The translations under genes and the position numbers were made by a program. Below, piece after piece: positions 1 through 11,557 of a stretch of 64,000 nt of DNA (its first letter is position 1; every line of letters begins with the position of its first letter). The DNA is taken from the NCBI GenBank assembly GCA_028283825.1, contig JAPWJW010000005.1, forward strand, positions 496,001-560,000. The letters run 5' to 3'. This DNA comes from Azospirillaceae bacterium (GTDB lineage Bacteria; Pseudomonadota; Alphaproteobacteria; Azospirillales; Azospirillaceae). The notes beneath the pieces are model-generated. The model searched no databases. It worked only from the letters and a program-made list of their open reading frames with translations, and was not told the origin of the DNA.

Positions 1-1811
1 TCCACCATTACCGCGCCGATAATGCCGCCTCCGCCGCCGCGGCGGTGCAGGCGGGCACGGATTTGAACTGCGGTGGCGGCGGTCGCTACGCCTACGCCGA
101 TCTGGGCAATGCGGTGGCGCAGCACCTGGTCAGCGAAGGGGCGGTGGACCAGGCGGCCCGTCGGGTGATCGCCGCGCGGGCCCGCATGGGCGCCTTCACC
201 GCCAACGACCCCTACGCCGACATCGGGAACGAGCGCATCGACGATCCCGCCGCCCGCGCCCTGGCGCTGGAGGCGGCGCGCAAATCCATCGTGCTGCTGA
301 AGAACCGCAACAACCTGTTGCCGCTGGCGCCCGGCACCGGCCTAGCGGTCATCGGCCCCAACGCCGACGCGCTGAACGTGCTGGAGGCCAACTACCATGG
401 CACCGCCGTCCAGGCATTCACGCCCCTGGCGGCGCTGCGCATGGCGCCGGGCATCGGCCTGATCAGCTACGCCCAGGGCTCCGCGCTGGCGGAGGGCGTG
501 CCTGTGCTGGTGCCGGAAACGGCGCTGCGCACAGGGGCCGGGTCCGGTGCCGAACCCGGCCTGACCGGCGATTATTTTGACAATCTGGACTTCAGCGGGG
601 AACCGAAGCTGACCCGCACCGACCGCACCGTCGATTTCGATTGGGACAAGGTGCCGCCGGCGCCGGGCATGGACGCCCACAAGTACGCCGTGCGCTGGAC
701 CGGCCTGCTGGTGCCGCCGGGGGCGGGCGACTACAGCCTCGCGCTGCGCTTCGACCGCTGTTTCGACTGCCTGGGCCATGACGCCGTGCGCCTGTACGTG
801 GATGGGCGCCTGGTGCTGGACGATCCCGGCACCGGCAAGGACGCCGACCTGACCGTGCCCCTGCATGTGGACGGCAAATCACCCCACCGCATCCGGCTGG
901 AGATGGTGCACGGTGGCCAGGACCAGGGCATCCGCCTGATGTGGCAGGCCCCCGCCGACGCCCAGCGGGACGAAGCGGTGGCCGTGGCCCGCAAGGCTGG
1001 CGCCATCGTCGCCTTCGTCGGCCTGTCCCCCGATGTGGAGGGGGAGGAGTTGGGCATCGTCGTGCCCGGTTTCGACGGCGGTGATCGCACCGACCTGGGC
1101 TTGCCCCAGACCCAGCAACAGTTGCTGGAGGCCGTGGCCGCCACCGGCAGGCCGTTGGTGGTGGTGCTGATGTCGGGCAGTGCCGTGGCCCTGAACTGGG
1201 CGCAGGAGCATGCCGACGCCATCCTGGCCGCCTGGTATCCGGGGGAACGCGGTGGGCGGGCGATCGCGGAGACGCTGTTCGGCGTCAACAACCCGTCGGG
1301 CCGCCTGCCGGTCACCTTCTACCGCAGCGTCCGCGACCTGCCGGCCTTCGTCGATTACGCCATGACCGGCCGCACCTATCGCTATTTCGAGGGCGCGCCG
1401 CTGTACCCCTTCGGTTTCGGCCTCAGCTACACCCGCTTCGCCTATGACGGCCTGGCCCTGTCCACCGCCAACCTGGATGCCGGCCAGCCGCTGACCGTCA
1501 CCGCCACCGTGCGCAACGTGGGGGATAAGGCGGGTGATGAGGTGGCGCAACTGTACCTGACGCCACCAGCCGGCCCCCTGGCGCCGCGCCGCGCCCTGGC
1601 GGGTTTCCAGCGGGTGCATCTGGAGGCCGGGGAAAGCCGACAGGTGACCTTCCAGGTCGATCCGCGCGACCTCAGCGGCGTGGACGCCGCCGGCAACCGC
1701 GCGGTGGAGGAGGGGCGCTATCAGGTGTTTGTCGGCGGCGGCCAGCCCGACTACGCCGCCGGCGTGGACAAGACGCTGGAAATCCATAGCCGCCAGGCGC
1801 TGCCGAAATGA
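1..1811 (+). CDS. GH3 family glycoside hydrolase with PA14 insert (5' end outside window)
   Basis: The frame is open from the first bases (first full codon at 3), so the gene starts upstream and only about 600 C-terminal residues are visible. The first visible stretch, with AVQAGTDLNCGG, is the end of the GH3 barrel domain; the catalytic Asp nucleophile normally lies just before it, outside the window. A PA14 domain (about 555-945, with GDYFDN and VRLYVDGRLVLDD) interrupts the second alpha/beta sandwich domain, which resumes with GLSPDVEGEE and WYPGERGG. The sequence YPFGFGLSYTRF and a C-terminal fibronectin III-like domain (about 1440-1780) are typical of GH3 beta-glucosidases and beta-xylosidases. 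PA14 inserts often shape sugar specificity. The stop overlaps the next gene by 4 bp (ATGA), so it is co-transcribed with the mannosidases. The substrate cannot be fixed from sequence alone. Confidence 0.93.
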   Translation, partial: HHYRADNAASAAAAVQAGTDLNCGGGGRYAYADLGNAVAQHLVSEGAVDQAARRVIAARARMGAFTANDPYADIGNERIDDPAARALALEAARKSIVLLKNRNNLLPLAPGTGLAVIGPNADALNVLEANYHGTAVQAFTPLAALRMAPGIGLISYAQGSALAEGVPVLVPETALRTGAGSGAEPGLTGDYFDNLDFSGEPKLTRTDRTVDFDWDKVPPAPGMDAHKYAVRWTGLLVPPGAGDYSLALRFDRCFDCLGHDAVRLYVDGRLVLDDPGTGKDADLTVPLHVDGKSPHRIRLEMVHGGQDQGIRLMWQAPADAQRDEAVAVARKAGAIVAFVGLSPDVEGEELGIVVPGFDGGDRTDLGLPQTQQQLLEAVAATGRPLVVVLMSGSAVALNWAQEHADAILAAWYPGERGGRAIAETLFGVNNPSGRLPVTFYRSVRDLPAFVDYAMTGRTYRYFEGAPLYPFGFGLSYTRFAYDGLALSTANLDAGQPLTVTATVRNVGDKAGDEVAQLYLTPPAGPLAPRRALAGFQRVHLEAGESRQVTFQVDPRDLSGVDAAGNRAVEEGRYQVFVGGGQPDYAAGVDKTLEIHSRQALPK

Positions 1812-3256
1812 GGAAGGTGATGCCGACCAGCCGCCGTGAGGTCTTCCTGGGCGGTGCCGCCCTGGCGCTGGCCGGCGCCCTGCCGACCCGTGTCCTCGCT
1901 GGTGCCCGGCCCAGCCGCCGGCCGCCGCCAGCGCAGCGCAAGGTGTCCAGCCCGGCGGTGGAACGCCTGTTGGCCCAGGTGAAGGCCAAGGTGGCGGATC
2001 CGGAACTGGCCTGGCTGTTCGAGAACTGCTTCCCCAACACCCTGGACACCACGGTGGAACTGGGGCGGCTGGACGGCAAGGCCGACAGCTTCGTCATCAC
2101 CGGTGACATCGAATGCCTGTGGCTGCGCGACAGTTCGGCCCAGGTCTGGCCCTATCTGCCGCTGGCCAAGGATGACGCCATCCTGCGCCAGGTGTTCCAG
2201 GGACTGATCCACCGCCAGGCGCGGTGCATCCTGATCGACCCCTACGCCAACGCCTTCCAGCCCGACCCCAAGGGCACCACCCCCACCAAATGGGCCGCCG
2301 GCGACCTGACGGAGATGAAGCCCGGCGTGGCGGAACGGAAGTGGGAGGTCGACAGCCTGTGTTATCCCATCCGCCTGGCCCACGGTTACTGGCGGGCGAC
2401 GCTTGACCTGGCGCCGTTCGATGAGGAATGGCGGGCCGCCATGCGCCTGGTGGTCGCCACCTTCCGGGCGCAACAACGCAAGGATGGGCCCGGGCCCTAT
2501 CGTTTCCAGCGCAAGTCCGAGGTGCCGACCGAAAGCCTGACGCTGGACGGCTATGGCGCGCCAACGCGCAAGGTGGGCCTGATCCATGGCATGTTCCGCC
2601 CGTCGGACGATGCCTGCCTTTACCCCTTCAACATCCCCGGCAACCTGTTCGCCGTGACCGCCCTGCGCCAGTTGGCGCCGCTTTGGCGGGCCGTGGGTGG
2701 TGAAGAGGATGTGGCCCGCGATGCGCTGGCCCTGGCCGATGAGGTTGAGGGCGCCTTGCGCACCCATGGCCGCATGACGCATGCCGATGGCGATGAGACC
2801 TGGGCCTATGAGGTCGACGGCTACGGCAACCGCCTGTTCATGGACGACGCCAACGTGCCCAGCCTGCTGGGCCTGCCCTACCTGGGCGCTTGCGCGGCGG
2901 ATGACCCGCTGTATCGCCGCACCCGCGCGCGGGTGTGGAGCGACGCCAACCCCTATTTCTTCCAGGGTGCTGCGGGGCAGGGTATCGGCGGCCCGCATGA
3001 GGGGCTGCGCATGATCTGGCCCATGTCCATCATCGTGCGGGCCCTGACCAGCGATGATGACGCGGAGATCCGCCAGTGCCTGTCCTGGCTGAAGACCACC
3101 CACGCCGGCACCGGCTTCATGCATGAGGCCTTCGACCAGGACGACCCGGCGCATTTCACCCGGCCCTGGTTCGCCTGGGCCAACACCCTGTTCGGGGAAC
3201 TGATCATCGACCTTTTGGCGCGCAAGCCGGCGCTGTTGCGGTCGCCGCTGCCGTAA
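1808..3256 (+). CDS. GH125 exo-alpha-1,6-mannosidase, Tat-exported
   Basis: A 482-residue protein of the GH125 (former DUF1237) family, metal-independent inverting exo-alpha-1,6-mannosidases. Family-type stretches include ECLWLRDSSAQVWPYL near residue 105 and GGPHEGLRMIWPMSI near residue 400, and the length fits a single (alpha/alpha)6-barrel domain. The N-terminus reads TSRREVFLGGAALALAGALP, a twin-arginine signal, so the enzyme probably folds in the cytoplasm and works in the periplasm. The ATG overlaps the stop of the GH3 gene (ATGA), indicating translational coupling. With GH92 downstream it would remove alpha-1,6 backbone mannose after side chains are cleared. Confidence 0.93.
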   Translation: MRKVMPTSRREVFLGGAALALAGALPTRVLAGARPSRRPPPAQRKVSSPAVERLLAQVKAKVADPELAWLFENCFPNTLDTTVELGRLDGKADSFVITGDIECLWLRDSSAQVWPYLPLAKDDAILRQVFQGLIHRQARCILIDPYANAFQPDPKGTTPTKWAAGDLTEMKPGVAERKWEVDSLCYPIRLAHGYWRATLDLAPFDEEWRAAMRLVVATFRAQQRKDGPGPYRFQRKSEVPTESLTLDGYGAPTRKVGLIHGMFRPSDDACLYPFNIPGNLFAVTALRQLAPLWRAVGGEEDVARDALALADEVEGALRTHGRMTHADGDETWAYEVDGYGNRLFMDDANVPSLLGLPYLGACAADDPLYRRTRARVWSDANPYFFQGAAGQGIGGPHEGLRMIWPMSIIVRALTSDDDAEIRQCLSWLKTTHAGTGFMHEAFDQDDPAHFTRPWFAWANTLFGELIIDLLARKPALLRSPLP

Positions 3257-3274
3257 GGCGACATACGGGAAAAC

Positions 3275-3294
3275 CAGCCGCATTCATGCGGCTG
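3275..3294. other. Short perfect hairpin between mannosidase genes
   Basis: CAGCCGCAT and ATGCGGCTG form a 9-bp stem with a 2-nt loop in the 154-bp gap between the GH125 and GH92 genes. No T-run follows on either strand, so it is not a classical terminator. It could be an mRNA-stability or processing element. Confidence 0.35.
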
Positions 3295-3410
3295 TAGGCG
3301 GGGGCCGCCGGAGATTTACGGGGAGCCGTAGGCGGACCGGAAATCGAGGATGAGGCAAGCCGCCGGATGGCGGCGCCCGCCGCCTGAGGGAATTGGGAAA
3401 GGACATACAC

Positions 3411-5717
3411 ATGTTGACGCGTCGTGAACTGTTGGGCGGGACCGCCGCTGGTCTGGCTTTGATGGCGGGACGTCCTGCTTGGGCGGGCGGCAATGAAGAT
3501 CTGACCCGCTGGGTCGATCCCTTCATCGGCACCGGCGGCCACGGCCACACCTTTCCTGGCGCCACCGTCCCGTTCGGCATGGTGCAATTGAGCCCCGACA
3601 CCGACAACGAGCGTTGGGACTCTTGCTCGGGCTATCACCAGGACGATGGCACGATCATGGGTTTCTCCCACACCCATCTCAGTGGCACCGGCGTGGGCGA
3701 TTTGCTGGATGTGCTGGTGGTGCCGGCGGTGGGCCCCGTGCTGCTGACGCCCGGCGACCTGGACCATCCCGAGGGCGGCTACCGCGCCCGCTATGACCAT
3801 GCTGATGAGCACGCCACCCCCGGTTATTACCGCGTGCTGCTGAAGGACAGCGGGATCGAGGCGGAATTGACCGCCGCCGCCCGTGCCGGCCTGCACCGCT
3901 ATCACTTCCCGGCGGGGAAGGACGGCGCCCACCTGCTGATCGATTTCCACCACGGCATGCAGGACAAGCACGGCGTGACCACCCGGGTGAAGGATGCCAC
4001 CCTGAAGCTGGTGGGCAACGACACGCTGGTCGGCGGGCGCCGGGTGTTCCAGTGGGCCGACGGCCGCCACATCTATTTCGCGCTGAAGCTGTCGCGCCCC
4101 TTCGCCAAGGCGGAGCTTTATTCGGATGACAAGCCGGTGACCGGTGACGGCGTCGCCGGCACCAACCTGAAGTGCGCGCTGCATTTCCCGGACGCCAGCA
4201 CCGCCCCGCTGCTGGTCAAGGTGGGCGTGTCGGCGGTGGACATCGACGGCGCGTTGCGCAACCTGGATTCCGACATCCCGGACTTCGATTTCGACCGGGT
4301 GCGCGGGGCTGCGCGTGACGCCTGGCAGGCGGAGCTGTCCCGCATCCGCATTGAGGCCGACAGCGACACCGACCGGCGCATTTTCTATTCCGCCCTGTAC
4401 CACGCCCTGGTGGCGCCCACCCTGTTCAGCGACGTGGATGGGCGTTATCGCGGCATGGACGACGCCGTGCACCAGATGCCGGCCGGCCGCAAGACCTACA
4501 CGACCTATTCGCTGTGGGACACCTACCGCGCCCTGCATCCCCTGTTCACCCTGGCGCAGGCCGACCGCGTGCCCGACCTGGTGGACGCCCTGGTACGCAT
4601 GGCGGTGGAAAGCCCTGCCGGCCCACCGGTCTGGCCGCTGCAGGGGCGGGAGACGGGCTGCATGATCGGCTGGCACTCGGCCGTGGTGTTGGCGGAGGCG
4701 CAGGCCAAGGGCTTCACCGGCATCGACTACAAGGCCGCCTGGCCCGCCTTCCACAAGCGCGCCTTCCAGGACGAAAGCCTGGGCATGGGTGAATACCGGG
4801 CCAAGGGCTACATCCCCAGCGACACGGTGGACGAGGCGGTCAGCAAGACGCTGGAATACGCCTACGACGACTGGGCGCTGGCCCACTTGGCGGCCGGCCT
4901 GGGCGCCAAGGATGAGGCCAAGGCGCTGGCCGAACGCTCCCGCAACTACCGCAACGTCTTCGACGGGGGCGTCAATTTCGTGCGTGCCCGCGACAGCGCC
5001 GGCAAATGGATCGAGCCGTTCGACCCCCGCGCCATGGGCCACATGAAAAAGTGGCGCGACTACACCGAAACCAATTCCTGGGAAGCCACCTTCCTGAACC
5101 AGCACGACGTCTATGGCTATATGGGCCTGTTCGGCGGGCCGGACCGGTTCGAGGCCAAGCTGGATGAGCTGTTCACCACCAGTTCGGAGATGCCGGCCGA
5201 CGCGCCGCCGGACATCGCTGGCCTGGTGGGCCAGTACGCCCACGGCAATGAGCCCAGCCACCACGTGGCCTACCTCTACGCCTACACCGGTGCTCATCAT
5301 AAGACCCAGGCGCGGGTGCGCATGCTGCTGAAGACCATGCACCAGGACAAGCCCGACGGGCTGGCTGGCAATGAGGATTGCGGCCAGATGAGCGCCTGGT
5401 ACCTGATGAGTGCCATGGGCCTGTACGCCGTCGATCCGGTGACGCCCATCTACGTCTTCGGTTCCCCCCTGTTCCGCAAGGTGGAATTGGCCGTGGGGGC
5501 GGGGCGCCAACTGGTGATCGAGGCGCCGGGCAACGGGCCGGACGCGCCCTATATCCAATCCGTCACCTGGAACGGCAAGCCGCATGGCAAAAGCTGGATC
5601 AGCCACGCCGACGTGGCCAAGGGCGGCCATCTGGTGTTCAAGATGGGCTCGACGCCCAACCCGCACTTCGGTGCCGACCCGGCCGACCGGCCGCCGTCGT
5701 TCCAGCCCATTGTCTGA
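3411..5717 (+). CDS. GH92 alpha-mannosidase, Tat-exported
   Basis: A 768-residue GH92 enzyme, a family of Ca2+-dependent inverting exo-alpha-mannosidases acting mostly on alpha-1,2 (also 1,3/1,4/1,6) links. The mature N-terminus reads DPFIGTGGHGHTFPGATVPF, a GH92 hallmark; GNEPSHHVAYLY and GNEDCGQMSAWY in the C-terminal half carry the conserved catalytic and metal-site region. The ATG at 3411 is preferred over an earlier in-frame TTG because GAAAGGA lies just upstream and the protein then begins MLTRRELLGG, a Tat signal ending near RPAWA. Length matches the family. With GH125 and GH3 it suggests degradation of yeast-type mannan or N-glycan-like mannosides. Confidence 0.95.
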   Translation: MLTRRELLGGTAAGLALMAGRPAWAGGNEDLTRWVDPFIGTGGHGHTFPGATVPFGMVQLSPDTDNERWDSCSGYHQDDGTIMGFSHTHLSGTGVGDLLDVLVVPAVGPVLLTPGDLDHPEGGYRARYDHADEHATPGYYRVLLKDSGIEAELTAAARAGLHRYHFPAGKDGAHLLIDFHHGMQDKHGVTTRVKDATLKLVGNDTLVGGRRVFQWADGRHIYFALKLSRPFAKAELYSDDKPVTGDGVAGTNLKCALHFPDASTAPLLVKVGVSAVDIDGALRNLDSDIPDFDFDRVRGAARDAWQAELSRIRIEADSDTDRRIFYSALYHALVAPTLFSDVDGRYRGMDDAVHQMPAGRKTYTTYSLWDTYRALHPLFTLAQADRVPDLVDALVRMAVESPAGPPVWPLQGRETGCMIGWHSAVVLAEAQAKGFTGIDYKAAWPAFHKRAFQDESLGMGEYRAKGYIPSDTVDEAVSKTLEYAYDDWALAHLAAGLGAKDEAKALAERSRNYRNVFDGGVNFVRARDSAGKWIEPFDPRAMGHMKKWRDYTETNSWEATFLNQHDVYGYMGLFGGPDRFEAKLDELFTTSSEMPADAPPDIAGLVGQYAHGNEPSHHVAYLYAYTGAHHKTQARVRMLLKTMHQDKPDGLAGNEDCGQMSAWYLMSAMGLYAVDPVTPIYVFGSPLFRKVELAVGAGRQLVIEAPGNGPDAPYIQSVTWNGKPHGKSWISHADVAKGGHLVFKMGSTPNPHFGADPADRPPSFQPIV

Positions 5718-5727
5718 GGAAGCGCTC

Positions 5728-6066
5728 ATGCCCCGCCATGTGCTCATGCTGGACCTGAAGGACGATCCGGAACTGATTGATCGTTATCGGGATTGGCATG
5801 CGCCGGGGCGGGTACCGGCACCCATCGTCCAATCCATCCGGGACGCCGGCATCCTGGATCTCGACATCCATCTCTGCGGCAACCGCCTGGTGATGATCAT
5901 GGAGGTAGGGGACGATTTCTCGCCCGCGGCCAAAGCGGCGGCCGATGCCGCCAACCCGGACGTCCAGGCGTGGGAAGCGTTGATGTGGACCTTCCAGCAG
6001 GCCTTGCCTTGGGCCAAGCCGGGGCAGAAATGGGTGCCGGCGGATCAGATTTTCACGATCCCGTAA
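5728..6066 (+). CDS. L-rhamnose/L-fucose mutarotase family protein (DUF718)
   Basis: A 112-residue protein with the layout of the RhaM/DUF718 family, which interconverts alpha and beta anomers of L-rhamnose or L-fucose in the cytoplasm. Visible family features are YRDWHAP near residue 20, a central AGILDLDIHLCGNRLVMIME strand pair, and WEALMWTFQQALPWAKPGQKW towards the end. The ATG at 5728 follows GAGGAAGCGCTC; the longer in-frame extension overlaps the GH92 gene and is not needed. It starts 10 bp after the GH92 stop, so it is in the same operon. This suggests the glycan being processed also yields a deoxyhexose. Confidence 0.85.
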   Translation: MPRHVLMLDLKDDPELIDRYRDWHAPGRVPAPIVQSIRDAGILDLDIHLCGNRLVMIMEVGDDFSPAAKAAADAANPDVQAWEALMWTFQQALPWAKPGQKWVPADQIFTIP

Positions 6067-6134
6067 AAGCGTCTTGCCCGCCAGACCCGCGCCCCGCAAG
6101 CTGACGTCCGCGTGTTCTTGAGGGGGGGCGGAGC

Positions 6135-6593
6135 ATGGCGATGCCGGTACGGGCGGTGATGGTCTTGTGCCTGGGGCTGCTGGTGGCGGCTGTTCCGGCC
6201 AGGGCGGATGAGACGGCGGGGCATATCACCGGCGTCGGCGGGGTGTTTTTCAAGGCGAAGGGTCCGAAGGCGCTGGCGGCGTGGTACCGCGATGTGCTGG
6301 GCCTGCCGCTGCAACCCTGGGGCGGCGCGATGCTGCGCTACGATGCGCCGGGGCATCCGCCGGTGATGACGTGGAGCGCCTTTCCGGCCGCGACGGACTA
6401 CTTCGCGCCCTCGACCGGCGACTTCATGATCGACTACGCGGTCGATGACATGGACGCCTTCGTCGCCCGGCTGAACGCCAAGGGGGTGGCGATCCTGAAG
6501 CGAACCGATGATTCCAGCGGCCGTTTCGCCTGGCTGCTGGATCCGGAAGGCAACAAGATCGAACTATGGCAACCCAAGCCCACGGCCCCCTGA
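6135..6593 (+). CDS. Exported VOC-fold (glyoxalase/bleomycin-resistance type) protein
   Basis: A 152-residue protein with an N-terminal signal peptide (about residues 1-24, ending PARA) followed by one vicinal-oxygen-chelate domain: KALAAWYRDVLGLPL opens the domain, FMIDYAVDDMDAFVARLNAKG starts its second half and LLDPEGNKIELWQPK closes it. VOC proteins are usually cytoplasmic, so export is notable. The closing Glu of IELW is the usual metal-ligand position. GGGCGGAGC precedes the ATG. It is last in the glycan-degradation gene row, 68 bp after the mutarotase gene. The reaction is not predictable. Confidence 0.82.
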   Translation: MAMPVRAVMVLCLGLLVAAVPARADETAGHITGVGGVFFKAKGPKALAAWYRDVLGLPLQPWGGAMLRYDAPGHPPVMTWSAFPAATDYFAPSTGDFMIDYAVDDMDAFVARLNAKGVAILKRTDDSSGRFAWLLDPEGNKIELWQPKPTAP

Positions 6594-6607
6594 CGGAACG
6601 GCCGCCG

Positions 6608-7501
6608 TCAGCTGCGATAGCGCAACGCGTCCACCAGCAGGGCGAAGGCGGCGGTGGGCTGGCGCCGGCTGGGGTAATACAGGTGATAGCCGGAGAAGGG
6701 CGGGCACCAGTCGTCCAGTACCGTCACCAGGCGGCCGGCCGCCACATGCTCTGTCACCCGGTTCTCCATGACGAAACCCAGGCCGAAGCCGTTGATGGCG
6801 GCCTTGATGATCATGTCGGCGTCGTTGAAGGCCAACTGTCCTTCGACCCGCACCCGCACCTCCTGCCCATCCTTCTCCAACTCCCAGGCGTATAGGCTGC
6901 CCGATGAGATCAGGCGTAGGTTGATGCATTGGTGATCGGCCAGATCCTGCGGCGTGCGGGGAACGGGCCGATCCTTGAAATAACCGGGCGCGCCGATGAT
7001 GACCAGGCGCTGGTCCGGCCCGATGCGGGTGGCGATCATGTCCTTGGCCACCCCTTCACCCAGGCGCACGCCGGCATCGAACCGGTCGGCGACGATGTCG
7101 ACGAAGCCGGAATCAAGGCTCAATTCCACATGGATATCGGGGTATTGGGGCAGCAGCTTTTCCAAGGCTGGCCACAGGATCGTGTCCGCTGCGTGCCGGG
7201 AGGTGGTGATGCGGATGGTGCCCGCCGGCTTGTCGCGCAACTCACCGATCGAGGCCAACTCGGCCCCGATACTGTCCAGCGCCGGGCGCAGGGTGGCCAG
7301 CAGCCGCTCCCCCGCCTCCGTCGGTGCCACGTTGCGGGTGGTGCGGGTCAGCAGGCGCACGCCCAGCCGTGTTTCCAGCCGGCGGACGGTATGGCTGAGC
7401 GCTGATTGCGAGGTGCCCAGCTTCGCCGCGGCACGGGTGAAGCTTCGTTCCTCCGCCACCGTCAGGAAGGCGTTGAGGTCCACCAGCTCATCACGCTGCA
7501 T
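6608..7501 (-). CDS. LysR-family transcriptional regulator
   Basis: A 297-residue LysR regulator. The N-terminal winged helix-turn-helix reads FLTVAEERSFTRAAAKLGTS then QSALSHTVRRLE; the C-terminal periplasmic-binding-like effector domain runs from about residue 90. The subgroup (CrgA/DmlR-like, with RIGPDQRLVIIGAPGYF) often controls neighbouring oxidoreductases. It is divergent from the cupin/aldo-keto reductase pair across 124 bp, the classical LysR arrangement, so it probably activates that pair and represses itself. It ends 14 bp from the convergent VOC gene. Confidence 0.95.
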   Translation of the reverse strand: MQRDELVDLNAFLTVAEERSFTRAAAKLGTSQSALSHTVRRLETRLGVRLLTRTTRNVAPTEAGERLLATLRPALDSIGAELASIGELRDKPAGTIRITTSRHAADTILWPALEKLLPQYPDIHVELSLDSGFVDIVADRFDAGVRLGEGVAKDMIATRIGPDQRLVIIGAPGYFKDRPVPRTPQDLADHQCINLRLISSGSLYAWELEKDGQEVRVRVEGQLAFNDADMIIKAAINGFGLGFVMENRVTEHVAAGRLVTVLDDWCPPFSGYHLYYPSRRQPTAAFALLVDALRYRS

Positions 7502-7625
7502 TCATGATCCTCACATATAATTTCATGCCATTTATAGCGACTAATTGTGGGAAAGCGGCGGGTTTAAATTTCCACTGCCGCCGACGGGCCATCCGCCCGC
7601 CGGTATCGATGGCATGGAGGTGACG
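7502..7625. promoter_or_regulatory. Divergent lysR/cupin control region
   Basis: A 124-bp AT-richer gap between divergent genes. ATAA at 7517-7520 and TTAT at 7532-7535 form an imperfect dyad with 11 bp between the arms, the size of a LysR-type box. GGAGGTGACG directly before 7626 is a strong ribosome-binding site for the cupin gene. The regulator site is inferred from position and shape only. Confidence 0.4.
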
Positions 7626-10251
<2,626 letters not shown>

Positions 10252-10270
10252 CGGTTTATCCTGTCTTGCA

Positions 10271-10341
10271 AAAGAGAAGGCCCGCACGCCCAGAGCAGAA
10301 TGCGATCACGGGAAATCGCTTCTTGCTCCGGGCGCGCGGGC
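10271..10341 (-). terminator. Long hairpin terminator or attenuator upstream of the MFS gene
   Basis: Arms 10280-10297 and 10324-10341 match at 16 of 18 positions and the pairing continues inwards (AGCAGAA with TTCTTGCT, GCGAT with ATCGC), leaving a small loop. Read on the - strand the stem is followed by CCTTCTCTTTTGC, a U-rich tail. It ends the aldo-keto reductase transcript and sits in the leader of the MFS gene, so it could be a plain terminator or a conditional attenuator. Confidence 0.7.
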
Positions 10342-10382
10342 CCCGCCGCCGGACCAGCAGTCGGATCGGTCCGTCGGCGGTA

Positions 10383-11500
<1,118 letters not shown>

Positions 11501-11501
11501 G

Positions 11502-11533
11502 AAAAAAGGGCGGGAACGTGCGTCCCCGCCCTT
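11502..11533 (-). terminator. Rho-independent terminator of the giant adhesin gene
   Basis: On the - strand, AAGGGCGGG and CCCGCCCTT form a 9-bp GC-rich stem with a 10-nt loop, running directly into a tract of six T. It starts 24 bp after the stop codon of the adhesin gene. This is a textbook intrinsic terminator. Confidence 0.9.
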
Positions 11534-11557
11534 CGATCTTCCGCACCCGTGGAACCG

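Noticed and set aside
3204-5747. Long - strand frame opposite the GH92 gene
   Set aside because: Shadow with low-information His/Gly/Val-rich sequence; GH92 motifs on the + strand are clear.
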